From: Micromonospora sediminicola
GTDB taxonomy: Bacteria; Actinomycetota; Actinomycetes; Mycobacteriales; Micromonosporaceae
Direction of reading: 5' to 3'
Assembly (NCBI RefSeq): GCF_900089585.1
Contig: NZ_FLRH01000004.1
Location: 923,001-987,000, forward strand
DNA length: 64,000 nucleotides
Below, one piece after another: positions 37,731-47,193 of the stretch (the first letter of the stretch is position 1; each line of letters begins with the position of its first letter). A program made the translations under genes and the position numbers. The notes under the pieces are model-generated. The model did no database searches, was not told the origin of the DNA, and saw only the letters and a program-made list of their open reading frames with translations.

Positions 37731-37801
37731 GCGATCTTGCAGTTGGTGCCCGGACAAAAGCCACCCATGCCGCGAGTTACGGGCCACAAGTGCAAGATCG
37801 C
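37731..37801. repeat. GCGATCTTGCA dyad between ligase and ALDH genes
   Basis: 22-base arms (37731-37752 and 37780-37801) matching at 19 of 22 positions, loop of 27 bases. Edges GCGATCTTGCA/TGCAAGATCGC are perfect. It lies between two genes of one putative operon, so it could be a processing or attenuation site; it also resembles the dyad at 9761-9812. Confidence 0.8.
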
Positions 37802-37820
37802 GGAGAGCGGGGCGGCGGGG

Positions 37821-39185
37821 TCAGAGGCGTTCGAAGCCACGCCGCAGCTCCCAGTCCGTGACGGCGGCGTCGAAGGCGGTCAGCTCGACCTTCGCCTGGT
37901 TGGCGTAGTGGTCTGCCACCTCGTCGCCGAACGCCGCCCGGGCCACCTCCGAGCGCTGCCACAGGTCGAGCGCGTCGCGCAGCGTGCCGGGGACCCGCTC
38001 GGCCTCCGGGTCGTCGTACGCGTTGCCGGTGCACTCGTCCGCCAGCTCCAGCTCGTTCTCGATGCCGTGCACCGCGCCGGCCACCAGCGCGGCGATCGCC
38101 AGGTACGGGTTGACGTCCGCCCCCGGCACCCGGTTCTCCACCCGCATCCCCTGCCCGTGCCCGACCAGCCGCAGCGCGCAGGTGCGGTTGTCGGTGCCCC
38201 AGCGCAGCGCGGTCGGCGCGAAGGAGCCCGGCTGGTAACGCTTGTAGGAGTTGATGTTCGGCGCGAACAGCAGGCTGAACTCGCGCATGGTGGCGAGCAG
38301 CCCGGCCAGCACCCGCTGCCCGGTCACACTCAGGTGTGCCGGCCCGTCGCCCAGCATCGCCGACTTGCCGGCGGCGTCGCGCAGCGAGAAGTGGATGTGG
38401 CAGGAGTTGCCCTCCCGCTCGTTCGGCTTGGCCATGAACGTGATCGCCATGCCCTCCTGGGCGGCGATCTCCTTGGCGCCGTTCTTGTAGATGACATGGT
38501 GGTCGGCGCAGCGCACCGCCTCGTCGTAGCGGAAGGCGATCTCGTGCTGGCCGAGGTTGCACTCGCCCTTGGCGCTCTCCGGGGTGAGCCCGGCGGCGGC
38601 CATCTCGGTGCGGATGCGGCGCAGCAGCGGCTCCACCCGCGCGGTGCCGAGCAGCGAGTAGTCCACGTTGTACTGGTTGGCCGGGGTCAGGTCGCGGTAG
38701 CCGCGCGACCACGCCTGCTCGTACGAGTCGCGGTAGAGCACGAACTCCAGCTCGGTGCCGGCGTACGCGGTCAGCCCGTGCGCGGCCAGCCGGTCGAGCT
38801 GCCGGCGCAGGATCTGCCGGGGCGAGGCGACCACCGGGCCGGAGCCGTCCAGCCACTCCAGGTCGGCCAGCAGCAGCGCGGAGCCGGGCTGCCAGGGCAT
38901 CCGGCGCAGCGTGTCCAGGTCGGGGCGCATGGCGAAGTCGCCGTAGCCGCGTTCCCAGCTCGACATCGCGTACCCGTCGACGGTGTTCATGTCCACGTCC
39001 ACGGCGAGCAGGTAGTTGCATCCCTCGCTGCCGTTCGTGACCACCTGGTCGAGGAAGAACGGCGCGTGGAACCGCTTGCCCTGCAACCGGCCCTGCATGT
39101 CGGTGAGGGCGAGCACCACCGTGTCGATCTCACCCTCAGTGACGGCGACCCGCAACTGTTCCAGCGAGAGCGGCGTTCTCTTCAT
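37821..39185 (-). CDS. Glutamine-synthetase-like gamma-glutamyl-amine ligase (GlnA4/PuuA type)
   Basis: 454 aa from ATG 39185 with GGAGG upstream. GS fold with GTELEFVLY, GQHEIAFRY, HIHFSL, FAPNINSYKRYQPGSFAPTA and RVENRVPGADVNPYL. Members of this group in actinomycetes ligate glutamate to ethanolamine (GlnA4) or polyamines (GlnA2, GlnA3); it is too diverged to be the main nitrogen-assimilation GS and lacks the usual adenylylation site. It heads a same-strand set of ALDH, SDR and hydrolase genes. The exact amine cannot be read from sequence. Confidence 0.87.
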   Translation of the reverse strand: MKRTPLSLEQLRVAVTEGEIDTVVLALTDMQGRLQGKRFHAPFFLDQVVTNGSEGCNYLLAVDVDMNTVDGYAMSSWERGYGDFAMRPDLDTLRRMPWQPGSALLLADLEWLDGSGPVVASPRQILRRQLDRLAAHGLTAYAGTELEFVLYRDSYEQAWSRGYRDLTPANQYNVDYSLLGTARVEPLLRRIRTEMAAAGLTPESAKGECNLGQHEIAFRYDEAVRCADHHVIYKNGAKEIAAQEGMAITFMAKPNEREGNSCHIHFSLRDAAGKSAMLGDGPAHLSVTGQRVLAGLLATMREFSLLFAPNINSYKRYQPGSFAPTALRWGTDNRTCALRLVGHGQGMRVENRVPGADVNPYLAIAALVAGAVHGIENELELADECTGNAYDDPEAERVPGTLRDALDLWQRSEVARAAFGDEVADHYANQAKVELTAFDAAVTDWELRRGFERL

Positions 39186-39273
39186 CAGGGGGCCTCCATC
39201 ACCAAGGTCTACTGGCAAACCGGATCACCGTCAATGCCCCGACGAGGTCGGGGGCGAAACGCCAGGAGTGCAC

Positions 39274-40446
39274 ATGCGTCGTCGGATCGTCGCGGCCGTC
39301 GCCGCCGTCCTCGTGATCGCACTGGGCGCCACCGACGCCCGAGCCGACCGGCAACCCGCCGCCGCACCTGAGCGCTCCGCCACCGCCGCCGGCGCGGTCG
39401 ACCGGCGGCCGGTCCCGTTCGACCTGCGCGCCGTCGGTCGGCGGACCGTCGGATCCGGGCCCGACCTGACCCGTCCCCGGGTGGTCGCCACCGGGCTGGA
39501 GGTGCCGTGGGGCCTGGGCTTCCTGCCCGACGGCAGCGCGCTGGTGGCGCAGCGGAACCAGGGCACGATCCTGCGGATCCGTCCCGGCCGCCCGGCCCGG
39601 CAGGTCGCCCGGATCCCCGACGTGGTGGCCGGCGGCGAGGCGGGCCTGCTCGGGCTCGCGGTCTCCCCCACCTACCGCCGGGACCGCTGGGTCTACGCCT
39701 GCTACACCACCGCCACCGACATCCGGGTCGTCCGGTTCCGGCTCCGGTCGGACCGGGCCCCGCAGGTGCTGGTCAGTGGCATCCCTCGGGCCACCTCCCA
39801 CGACGGCGGGCGGATCGCGTTCGGCCCCGACGGCATGCTCTACGCCGGTGTCGGCGACGCCGGGGTGCCCGCCCGCTCCCAGGACCTGACCAGCCGCAAC
39901 GGCAAGATCCTGCGGATCCGCCCGGACGGCGGCGTGCCGGCGGACAACCCGTTCCCCGGCTCGCCGGTCTACAGCTACGGCCACCGCAACGTGCAGGGGC
40001 TCGCCTGGGACCGCGGCGGCCGGCTGTTCGCCACCGAGTTCGGCCAGAGCACCTGGGACGAGGTGAACCGGATCGTGCCGGGCGGCAACTACGGCTGGCC
40101 GATCGTGGAGGGCGTCGCCGGCGACCCCCGGTTCCGGGACCCGGTGGTCGTCTGGCCGCCCGCCCAGGCCTCACCGAGCGGCGCCGCGTTCAGCCGGGGC
40201 ACGCTCTATGTGGCCGCGCTGCGCGGCACCCGGCTCTGGGCGATCCCGGTCGACGCCGCCGGCAACGTCGGCGTACCGGTGGCGGAACTGGTCGGGACGT
40301 ACGGCCGCCTGCGTACCGTGGCGGTCGCCCCGGACGGCGCGCTCTGGGTGACCACCAGCAACCGCGAGCCGCGCGGCGTCCCGCCGGCGGCCGACGACGA
40401 CCGCGTCCTCCGCTTCCCGCCCACCCACCGCCAGCCCTCGGCCTGA
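39274..40446 (+). CDS. Secreted PQQ-dependent glucose/sorbosone dehydrogenase-like protein
   Basis: 390 aa from ATG 39274 with CCAGGAG upstream. Signal peptide MRRRIVAAVAAVLVIALGAT, cut near ARA. The beta-propeller of soluble aldose sugar dehydrogenases follows: LEVPWGLGFLPDGSALVAQR, AGGEAGLLGLAVSP, YSYGHRNVQGLAWD and TEFGQSTWDEVNRI. These enzymes use PQQ and Ca2+; no PQQ synthesis genes lie here, so the cofactor must come from elsewhere or the protein works without it. Divergent from the ligase gene (88 bases). Confidence 0.88.
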   Translation: MRRRIVAAVAAVLVIALGATDARADRQPAAAPERSATAAGAVDRRPVPFDLRAVGRRTVGSGPDLTRPRVVATGLEVPWGLGFLPDGSALVAQRNQGTILRIRPGRPARQVARIPDVVAGGEAGLLGLAVSPTYRRDRWVYACYTTATDIRVVRFRLRSDRAPQVLVSGIPRATSHDGGRIAFGPDGMLYAGVGDAGVPARSQDLTSRNGKILRIRPDGGVPADNPFPGSPVYSYGHRNVQGLAWDRGGRLFATEFGQSTWDEVNRIVPGGNYGWPIVEGVAGDPRFRDPVVVWPPAQASPSGAAFSRGTLYVAALRGTRLWAIPVDAAGNVGVPVAELVGTYGRLRTVAVAPDGALWVTTSNREPRGVPPAADDDRVLRFPPTHRQPSA

Positions 40447-40494
40447 GACCCCTGGGGTACGCGGACAGCCCGTCGGTCGCCGGTGGCGCCCAGG

Positions 40495-41466
40495 TCAGTA
40501 GCGGGTGCCGGCGGGTGCCGGCAGAGCGTCGAGTTCCGCCAGGTCGGTGTCGGTGAGCCGGAGCCGGGCGGCGGCGGCGTTCTCGTCGAGCCGGGCGCGG
40601 CGACGGGTACCGGGGATCGGCACGACGTGGTCGCCCTGGGCCAGGGTCCAGGCGAGGGCCACCTGTCCGGCGGTGGCGTGGTGCCGGGCGGCGATGGCTT
40701 CGACCCGGTCGACGAGGGCGAGGTTGGCGGCGCGGTTGTCCTGGTGGAAACGGGGCAGGCGGCCGCGGAAGTCGTCGGCGGCGAAGACGGTGTCCCGGTA
40801 TCGGCCGGTGAGGAATCCGCGGCCGAGCGGGGAGAACGGCACGAACGCGGCACCGTGGCGGACGCACCAGTCGAGGCTGGTGGTGAGGTGGTCGCGGGTC
40901 CACAGGGACAGTTCCGACTGGACGGCGCTGATCGGGTGTACGGCGTGGGCGCGGTCGAGCTGGTCGACGGTGAACTCGGAAACCCCGAGGGCACGGGCCT
41001 TGCCGGCGGCGACCATCTCGGCCATGGCGCCGATGCTGTCCTCGACGGGGACGTTCGGGTCGGGCCGGTGCAGGTAGTACAGGTCGACGTGGTCGACTCC
41101 GAGCCGGCGCAGGGACGCGTCGATGGCCTGCCGCAGGTGTTCGGGCCGGCCGTCCTGCACGATGGGGAAGTTGTCCCCGTCGGTGTCGGTGACGACGTTG
41201 CCGCCCTTGGTGGCGAGGACGACCTCGTCGCGCCGGCCGGCGACGGCCCTGCCGACGACCTCCTCGTTGGTGAAGGGGCCGTACATGTCGGCGGTGTCGA
41301 GGAAGGTGACCCCGAGGTCGAGAGCGTGGCCGATGACCTGGTCCGGGTCCTCCGCCCCGGGGTCGTCACCGTAGGCCCAGGTCATACCCATGCAGCCGAG
41401 TCCGACGGCGCCGACGGTGGGCCCGTCGGTCCAGAGCTGCCGGGTGGGAATGGTGTCGGTGGTCAT
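40495..41466 (-). CDS. Aldo/keto reductase
   Basis: 323 aa from ATG 41466 after GAGGAG. (beta/alpha)8 NADPH-dependent reductase: [13 protein letters not shown], catalytic Tyr in [12 protein letters not shown], Lys in VVLATKGG, His in YYLHRPDP, then [12 protein letters not shown] and VPIPGTRRR. It resembles the YghZ/AKR13-like group. A MerR-type promoter with a 19-base spacer lies 66 bases upstream (41532-41562), so the gene may be induced by a redox or electrophile-sensing MerR regulator, not encoded in the window. Confidence 0.92.
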   Translation of the reverse strand: MTTDTIPTRQLWTDGPTVGAVGLGCMGMTWAYGDDPGAEDPDQVIGHALDLGVTFLDTADMYGPFTNEEVVGRAVAGRRDEVVLATKGGNVVTDTDGDNFPIVQDGRPEHLRQAIDASLRRLGVDHVDLYYLHRPDPNVPVEDSIGAMAEMVAAGKARALGVSEFTVDQLDRAHAVHPISAVQSELSLWTRDHLTTSLDWCVRHGAAFVPFSPLGRGFLTGRYRDTVFAADDFRGRLPRFHQDNRAANLALVDRVEAIAARHHATAGQVALAWTLAQGDHVVPIPGTRRRARLDENAAAARLRLTDTDLAELDALPAPAGTRY

Positions 41467-41531
41467 CCGTCTCTCCTCAGGTTCACGCCCCGGTCGGTGC
41501 GGGCCGCCTCCGGCTCCGGTCGTCGAACCCG

Positions 41532-41562
41532 ACGTTACGAGTTCGAGCGCACTCGAAGGCAA
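41532..41562 (-). promoter_or_regulatory. MerR-type promoter with 19-base spacer before the aldo/keto reductase gene
   Basis: On the minus strand -35 TTGCCT (41557-41562) and -10 TAACGT (41532-41537) are 19 bases apart, with the dyad TTCGAG-CGCA-CTCGAA (41542-41557) filling the spacer. Over-long spacers with a central dyad are typical of MerR-activated promoters. Confidence 0.65.
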
Positions 41563-41621
41563 CCTGTCGGCCCGGCGGTCCCGTCCACCGACCGCCGCCG
41601 CACGACCCGCGCGCGTCGGGG

Positions 41622-43184
41622 TCAGGCCGGCGGGGTGGGAGCCTGCTCCTCGACCGTACGACGGGGGCCGGTGAACCACCTGCGGGCCGAGGCGTACCAC
41701 CAGATCGCGACGCCGAGCAGCACGCCACCGATCGCCAGTGGGGCGTAGTTCACCGCGGTCCAGGAGAAGTCGGGGTGACCCGGCACGCCGGCCGGGACGA
41801 TCGGCAGGACGAAGTAGACCGAGATGATCGCGATCTCCACCACCGCGATCCAGCCGAGCAGCCGGTAGCGCCGGCCGAGCGTCCACGGCCCCGGGGTGAA
41901 CCGGTCCCCCATCCGCAGCCGCAGGAAGATCGGGATGATGAAGGAGAGGTAGAGCCCGATCACCGCCACCGACACCACCGCGTAGAACGCGACCGGGATG
42001 CCGCCGCGCTGGTAGAGCGCGGGCAGGGTGAGCACCAGCCCGGCCAGCGTGGCGCCGATGATGGCGTTGACCGGCGTGCCGTTGCGGTTGACCTTCGACC
42101 ACAGCCGCCAGCCGGGCACCGCCCGGTCCCGGCTGAACGCGTACGCCATCCGCGACATCGAGGTCACGCAGCTCATCCCGCAGAAGAACTGCCCGATGGT
42201 GGAGATGATGATGACGGCCTTGAAGAAGAACGGCGTCAGCGCGGTCTCGAAGATCGCCCCGGAGAACCCGCCCGCGGAGTTGATCGCGTCCACGTCGGTG
42301 GCCGCGAACAGGAACGCGAGCAGCAGGATCCAGCCGCCGACGGCGGAATAGAAGATCGACCGCCACAGCCCCTGCGCGGCGGCCTTGGACGCGCCCCGGG
42401 TCTCCTCGGAGACGTGCGCGCAGGCGTCGAAGCCGGTGATCGTGTACTGCGTGAGCAGGAAGCCCAGCGGCAGGATGTAGAACCAGAACGCCAGCCCGCC
42501 GGTGTCCCCGTCGCCGAAGCCGGAGTTGTTGAACCGCTCGGTGAACACGAAGCGGAAGCTCTGGTGGTCGTCCGGGACCAGGACCAGGATCAGCACCACC
42601 GCGGCCGCGCCGGCCACGTGCCACCAGACCGAGACGTTCTGGAGTACGTCGATGATCCGGTGCCCGTAGATGTTGATCAGCCCGTGCAGGGCGAGGATCA
42701 CCACGAACAGCCCGAACGTCTGGTGGCCGGTGCCGGCCCAGCCGTCGAACAGCGCCGACAGCGTCAGGTTGAGGAACGTGGCGCAGCCGTAGTCGACCGA
42801 CGCGGTCACCGCGACCAGCCCGATCAGGTTGAGCCAGCCGGTGAACCAGCCGTGCACCGGCCGGCCCATGGTCGCCGCCCACCAGTAGATCCCGCCCGCC
42901 GTGGGATACGCCGAGACCAGCTCGGCCAGGCAGAACCCGATGATCAGGATGAACAGCGAGATCAGCGGCCAGCCCCAGGAGATCGCCACCGGGCCGCCGT
43001 TGTTCCACGCCTGGCCGAACGTGGTGAAGCAGCCGGCCAGGATCGAGATGATGGAGAACGAGATGGCGAAGTTGGAGAAGCCGCTCCACTTGCGGCGCAA
43101 CTCCTGCTTGTAGCCGAGTTCGGCGAGTCGTCGGGCGTCGTCGTCCATCGGCTGCTCGGCGGTCGGCGCGGGCGTCGTGGCCAC
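41622..43184 (-). CDS. APC-superfamily amino acid/amine permease
   Basis: 520 aa, GTG start 43184, about 12 transmembrane segments. The N-terminus has [20 protein letters not shown] followed by [12 protein letters not shown], typical of the GabP/ethanolamine/choline-like permease subgroup. C-terminal soluble tail is short. It lies on the same strand as the gamma-glutamylation genes, but the AKR and PQQ genes intervene, so it may supply the amine substrate. Substrate is inferred. Confidence 0.85.
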   Translation of the reverse strand: MATTPAPTAEQPMDDDARRLAELGYKQELRRKWSGFSNFAISFSIISILAGCFTTFGQAWNNGGPVAISWGWPLISLFILIIGFCLAELVSAYPTAGGIYWWAATMGRPVHGWFTGWLNLIGLVAVTASVDYGCATFLNLTLSALFDGWAGTGHQTFGLFVVILALHGLINIYGHRIIDVLQNVSVWWHVAGAAAVVLILVLVPDDHQSFRFVFTERFNNSGFGDGDTGGLAFWFYILPLGFLLTQYTITGFDACAHVSEETRGASKAAAQGLWRSIFYSAVGGWILLLAFLFAATDVDAINSAGGFSGAIFETALTPFFFKAVIIISTIGQFFCGMSCVTSMSRMAYAFSRDRAVPGWRLWSKVNRNGTPVNAIIGATLAGLVLTLPALYQRGGIPVAFYAVVSVAVIGLYLSFIIPIFLRLRMGDRFTPGPWTLGRRYRLLGWIAVVEIAIISVYFVLPIVPAGVPGHPDFSWTAVNYAPLAIGGVLLGVAIWWYASARRWFTGPRRTVEEQAPTPPA

Positions 43185-43401
43185 TGCACACCTCCTCGAG
43201 GCGAAGTCCCCGTACGAGTGCTCGCAGTCTGCTCCCGCCGATCAAGGTGGTCAATACGCGTCCCGGGTAATTGCGTTGTCCCCGCTTCCCGCCCGGGGCA
43301 TGCTTGAAGCCGTGACCAGGCCCGACCCGACGGGCCGGCGCCGGGCGCTCGGCAACGCCCGGTCCGCGGCGGCGCGCGGCGTCCACCTCTCTCTCACTGA
43401 T

Positions 43402-43420
43402 GTACGGCGATCCGCCGTAC
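43402..43420. promoter_or_regulatory. Palindrome GTACGGCG-ATC-CGCCGTAC
   Basis: Perfect 8-base arms, 3-base loop, in the 263-base gap between the permease start and the UbiA stop. It could be a terminator stem for the UbiA gene or an operator. Confidence 0.4.
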
Positions 43421-43447
43421 CCCCGGACGCCCCGCGCCGCCGCACTC

Positions 43448-44362
43448 TCACGTCCGGCCGACGGTGATCCAGGCGGTGAGGAAGTCGGCGGCCGGCACCG
43501 CGAAGAGCAGGCAGACCCCGGCCAGCCGGGCGATGGTGGGCCGACGGACGGCGACGGCGTAGCCGGCGACCAGCACCGGCGCCCACAGGTCCTGAAGCAG
43601 CCACGACTCCCGCCGGACCAGCAGGTCGAGGTGGCAGACCGCGAGCCACACCACGGTCGCCGCCGACCAGAGGACCAGGCCGGCGCGTCGACACGCCCGC
43701 GTACCCCAGCGCACCGCCGCGGTGACGTCCCCGGCGACGCGGTCGGCGGCGACGTCCAGCACGGTCGTCGGCAGGTAGAGCGCGGCGACCAGGAACAGGC
43801 CCAGCAGCGCCACGAGGAGCGGGTAGCCGGTGACCGGCCGGTGCAGGGACCAGCCGGCCAGTGGCGCGAGGACCCCGACGGCGAGGGCGTTGGCGGCGAC
43901 GTCCAGGCCCGGCCGGGTCTTCAGTCGCACCGGCGGCGCGCTGTAGAGCCACCCGAGCAGCAGCACGACCGCCGTGCCGAGGGCGAAGGCCGGTCCGACC
44001 GCCGTGGCGGCGAGCACGAGCGCCGCGAGGGCGGCCCCGTGGTGCCAGCGCATCAGATCGGCCGCGGTGAGCAGGCCGGTGACCAGTGGGGCGCTGGCCT
44101 TGCGCCGGTTCCGCCGGTCGCTGGGCAGGTCGTACCGGTCGTTGACGGCGAGCACGGCGGTCCAGAGCAACGGCCCGAGCACCACCAGGGCGGCCAGCGA
44201 GCGCGGCAGCGTCGCCGCCGGCGGCAGCCAGCGGTGGGTGGCGAGCACCGAGCCGGCGTACGCGGCGGCCCAGCCGAGCGGCCAGAACCACGGACGCGAC
44301 AGGAGCAGCAGCGCCCGGACCCGGGCCGTCCGCGCGTCGGCGGCGGGGCGGAGGAGAACCAT
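43448..44362 (-). CDS. UbiA-family prenyltransferase
   Basis: 304 aa. Eight or nine membrane helices and the two Asp-rich motifs of UbiA enzymes: [15 protein letters not shown] (first) and [10 protein letters not shown] (second). It transfers a prenyl chain to an acceptor such as an aromatic or lipid head group; acceptor unknown. The ATG at 44360-44362 follows a GGAGG region. The DUF456 gene lies 80 bases upstream on the same strand. Confidence 0.83.
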   Translation of the reverse strand: MVLLRPAADARTARVRALLLLSRPWFWPLGWAAAYAGSVLATHRWLPPAATLPRSLAALVVLGPLLWTAVLAVNDRYDLPSDRRNRRKASAPLVTGLLTAADLMRWHHGAALAALVLAATAVGPAFALGTAVVLLLGWLYSAPPVRLKTRPGLDVAANALAVGVLAPLAGWSLHRPVTGYPLLVALLGLFLVAALYLPTTVLDVAADRVAGDVTAAVRWGTRACRRAGLVLWSAATVVWLAVCHLDLLVRRESWLLQDLWAPVLVAGYAVAVRRPTIARLAGVCLLFAVPAADFLTAWITVGRT

Positions 44363-44443
44363 GCCACCGACGCTAGGAATCCGCCCGGCCGACGGCCTCC
44401 CGCCGGCGAGCCAGGGCGCTCCCCCGCGACGGGGAACCGCGGG

Positions 44444-44944
44444 TCAGGCGAACAGCAGGCCCGCCACCCAGAGCGCGGCGATCACCAGGCCGGCGGAGAA
44501 CTCGACGAGCATGGACAACCCGGCCGCCTTGAGCGCCTGCACCGTCGCCGGCCAGGCCAGCTGGTTGCTGCCCAGCCGCAGCCGCTCCGCGCCCCAGATG
44601 CCGCCGATGAAGCCGATCGGCAGACCGACCACCGGGATCACGAAGAACCCGACCAGGCCGAGCAGTCCCCCGGCCAGCAGCGACGACGTGGGTACGCCGG
44701 TGCGCTTGAGGTTCCGCCCCGGCCAGAGGTACTTGACCACGGTGCCGCCGGCGGCGACCACGGTGGCGGCGGCGAGCACCGCCCAGCGGCCCGGGCCGGC
44801 GTCGGCGAAGATCGCCCAGACCAGCACGCCGCCCCAGCACAGCGGCAGCGCCGGCAGCCCCGGCACCACCACCCCGGCCAGGCCGGCCAGGATCGCCAGC
44901 GCGGCCACCACCGACACCACTGCCTGCGAATCGCTCAGACTCAC
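44444..44944 (-). CDS. DUF456 membrane protein
   Basis: 166 aa from GTG 44942-44944 with an AGAGAGAA run upstream. Four hydrophobic segments: VVSVVAALAILAGLAGVVVP, ALPLCWGGVLVWAIFA, GLLGLVGFFVIPVVGLPIGF and a terminal one. The PGLPALPLCWGG and PVVGLPIGFIGG glycine-rich turns are typical of DUF456. Function unknown. Confidence 0.82.
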   Translation of the reverse strand: MSLSDSQAVVSVVAALAILAGLAGVVVPGLPALPLCWGGVLVWAIFADAGPGRWAVLAAATVVAAGGTVVKYLWPGRNLKRTGVPTSSLLAGGLLGLVGFFVIPVVGLPIGFIGGIWGAERLRLGSNQLAWPATVQALKAAGLSMLVEFSAGLVIAALWVAGLLFA

Positions 44945-44986
44945 GAGTTCTCTCTCTTCTCTGCACAGGCGCTGCGTGATCGAGGT

Positions 44987-45041
44987 GTTAAGCGGGGCCC
45001 CCGCCTCTACCGGAAGCGTTAACAGGGGGCCCTTCCTTACC
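44987..45041. repeat. Direct repeat GTTAA-GGGGCCC-TACC, which supplies the GGDEF stop codon
   Basis: Two 25-base copies, 44987-45011 and 45018-45041, start 31 bases apart: GTTAAGCGGGGCCCCC and GTTAACAGGGGGCCCT, each ending TACC. The second includes the TTA read as TAA stop of the GGDEF/EAL gene (45037-45039). Its position after that gene suggests a terminator, and the form suggests a dispersed lineage repeat. Confidence 0.7.
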
Positions 45042-47187
45042 CCTCCAGGCGGGCGCGGATGCCGTCGGCGGGCATGGGGGCGCCGAACAGGCGGCCCTGC
45101 CCGGTGTCGCAGCGCAGCGCCCGCAACCGTTCGGCCTGCACCTCGGTCTCCACCGCCTCGGCCGTCACCGACAGCTCCAGCGCGTGGGCCAGCCGGACCA
45201 GCGCGTCGACGATCCGCTCGTCCCGGTGGTCGGCGACCGCGTCCGCGCCGTCGCCCCGGATCCCCTCGACGAACGGGCCGGCCAGCTTCACGCAGTGGAT
45301 CGGCAGCCGGCGCAGGTACGCCAGGTTCGAGTAGCCGGTGCCGAAGTCGTCGATGGCCAGCCGCAGCCCGAGGTCGGCGAGCTGGTGCAGGGCACGCAGC
45401 GGCTCGCCCGCGCTGCCCATCACCGCGCTCTCGGTCAGCTCCAGCTGGAGCAGCGCGGCGGGCAGCCCGGTGTGCTGCAACGCCTCGGCCACGGTCTCCA
45501 CGATGGCCGGGTCGTCGGCCTGCCGGGCGGCCAGGTTGACGCTCACCACCGGCGTGGTCGACGGGAACGCCCGCCGCCAGCCCTCCGCGTCCCGGCAGGC
45601 CTGGCGCAGCACCCAGGCGCCGAGCCGGACGATCAGGCCGGTCTCCTCGGCCAGCCCGATGAACCGGTCCGGCCCGAGCAGCCCCAGCTCCGGGTGCTGC
45701 CAGCGGACCAGCGCCTCGACCGCCACCATCGTGCCGTCCAGCAGGGACACGATCGGCTGGTAGTGCAGCACGAACTCGCCCCGGTCCAGCGCGGCCGGCA
45801 GGTTCGACGCCAGCGAGGAGCGGGCGATGTCGGCGGCGCTGCGCTCCGGGTCGTACACCGCCCAGCGGCCCCGCCCCTCGGCCTTGGCCCAGTAGAGCGT
45901 GGTGTCCGCGGCCTTCATCAGCTCCGCGACGCTGGTCTCCGCCGCCGGGCACTCCACGATGCCGATGCTGGCCGAGACGGCGAGCTGCTGGTCACCCACG
46001 TGCACCGGCGCGGAGACCGCGGCCAGGGCCAGCTCGGCCACCTCCACCGCGTCGTCGATGCCGCCGTCGGAGTCGACCAGGATGACGAACTCGTCCCCGC
46101 CCATCCGGGCCACCAGGTGCCCCCGACCGGCCACGCAGTCGCTCAGCCGCCGGGCGATCACCTTGAGCAGCCGGTCGCCCAGGTCGTGGCCGAGGCTGTC
46201 GTTGACCGCCTTGAAGCCGTCCAGGTCGATGAAGCAGAGCCCGACGCGCTGCTCCGGCCCGGCCGCGTCGAAGACGTCGCCCAACGTCTCGAAGAACAGC
46301 GTCCGGTTGGGCAGCCCGGTCAGCGGGTCGTGCAACGCCTGGAAGCGCAGTCGTTGCTGCAGCTCGTACCGCTGGGTGATGTCCTCGATCATGGCGACGG
46401 TGAAGCGGGGACGGCCGTCGTCGTAGCGGATGAGCGAGACGGCCAGGTCGGTCCAGACCACGCTGCCGTCCTTGCGGTAGTAGCGCTTCTCCACCCGGGC
46501 GCTGTCCCGCTTGCCCTCGATCAGCTCCTGGTAGACCTCCCACATGCCGGCCGCGTCGTCGGCGTGGAACAACGCGGCCACGTTGATCCGCCGCAGCTCG
46601 CCGACGGTGTAGCCGAGCATGTCCGCGAAGGACTGGTTCACCTCGATGATCTGCCCGTCGACGCCGGCGATGCCGATGCCGATGGCCGCGCCGGTGAAGA
46701 CCGCCCGGAAGCGTGCCTCGCTGTCGCGCAGCGCCTGCTCCACGGTGTCCCGGGCCTGCCAGGCGGAACGGGCGATCCGCTCCTGCTGGCTGAACACCCG
46801 GTCGCGCAGGGCCCGGGCGAACCCGGCGGCGAGCGCGCCCTGCAACAGCGCGACCCGTTCCCGCAGCTCGGGCGACTCCTCCCGGGCCGGCAGCACCCAG
46901 GGCAGGAACCGGTCGCCGAGGGCCTGCACCGACCAGTCGAGCACGCCGGGCTCGGTGAGGTGCGCCTCGACCAGGGCACGCCCGACCTCCTCCGCCGGCC
47001 GGGCGGAGAAGGTCGGGGCGAGCAACGCCCGGCCCAGCCGCTCGGTGAGCGGCACCAGCAGACGCTCGGTCTCGACCGCGCTCAGCGGCACGAACCCGAT
47101 GCGTCGCACCGCCCGGGCCCATTCCGCGGCGTACGCGGCGGCGCCGGGACGGCTGACGTCACCCCCGTCGTTCTCCGGGGTGCGCAT
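45037..47187 (-). CDS. PAS-GGDEF-EAL cyclic-di-GMP protein
   Basis: 716 aa. About 150 helical residues of unknown N-terminal domain, then a PAS domain (FTGAAIGIGIAGVDGQIIEV), GGDEF at RMGGDEFVIL (about residue 360) with HDPLTGLPNRTLFF, and an EAL domain with VAVEALVRWQHP (about 488), DDFGTGYSNLAYLR and TAEAVET. Both active motifs are intact, so synthesis and breakdown of c-di-GMP are both possible. No transmembrane segment was seen, so it is likely cytoplasmic. Start at the ATG 47185-47187. Confidence 0.93.
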   Translation of the reverse strand: MRTPENDGGDVSRPGAAAYAAEWARAVRRIGFVPLSAVETERLLVPLTERLGRALLAPTFSARPAEEVGRALVEAHLTEPGVLDWSVQALGDRFLPWVLPAREESPELRERVALLQGALAAGFARALRDRVFSQQERIARSAWQARDTVEQALRDSEARFRAVFTGAAIGIGIAGVDGQIIEVNQSFADMLGYTVGELRRINVAALFHADDAAGMWEVYQELIEGKRDSARVEKRYYRKDGSVVWTDLAVSLIRYDDGRPRFTVAMIEDITQRYELQQRLRFQALHDPLTGLPNRTLFFETLGDVFDAAGPEQRVGLCFIDLDGFKAVNDSLGHDLGDRLLKVIARRLSDCVAGRGHLVARMGGDEFVILVDSDGGIDDAVEVAELALAAVSAPVHVGDQQLAVSASIGIVECPAAETSVAELMKAADTTLYWAKAEGRGRWAVYDPERSAADIARSSLASNLPAALDRGEFVLHYQPIVSLLDGTMVAVEALVRWQHPELGLLGPDRFIGLAEETGLIVRLGAWVLRQACRDAEGWRRAFPSTTPVVSVNLAARQADDPAIVETVAEALQHTGLPAALLQLELTESAVMGSAGEPLRALHQLADLGLRLAIDDFGTGYSNLAYLRRLPIHCVKLAGPFVEGIRGDGADAVADHRDERIVDALVRLAHALELSVTAEAVETEVQAERLRALRCDTGQGRLFGAPMPADGIRARLEG

Positions 47188-47193
47188 GTCGGC

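Noticed and set aside
43177-43467. 96-aa plus-strand frame in the permease-UbiA gap
   Set aside because: It starts inside the permease leader, has no family match or good ribosome site, and its composition is that of a shadow frame.
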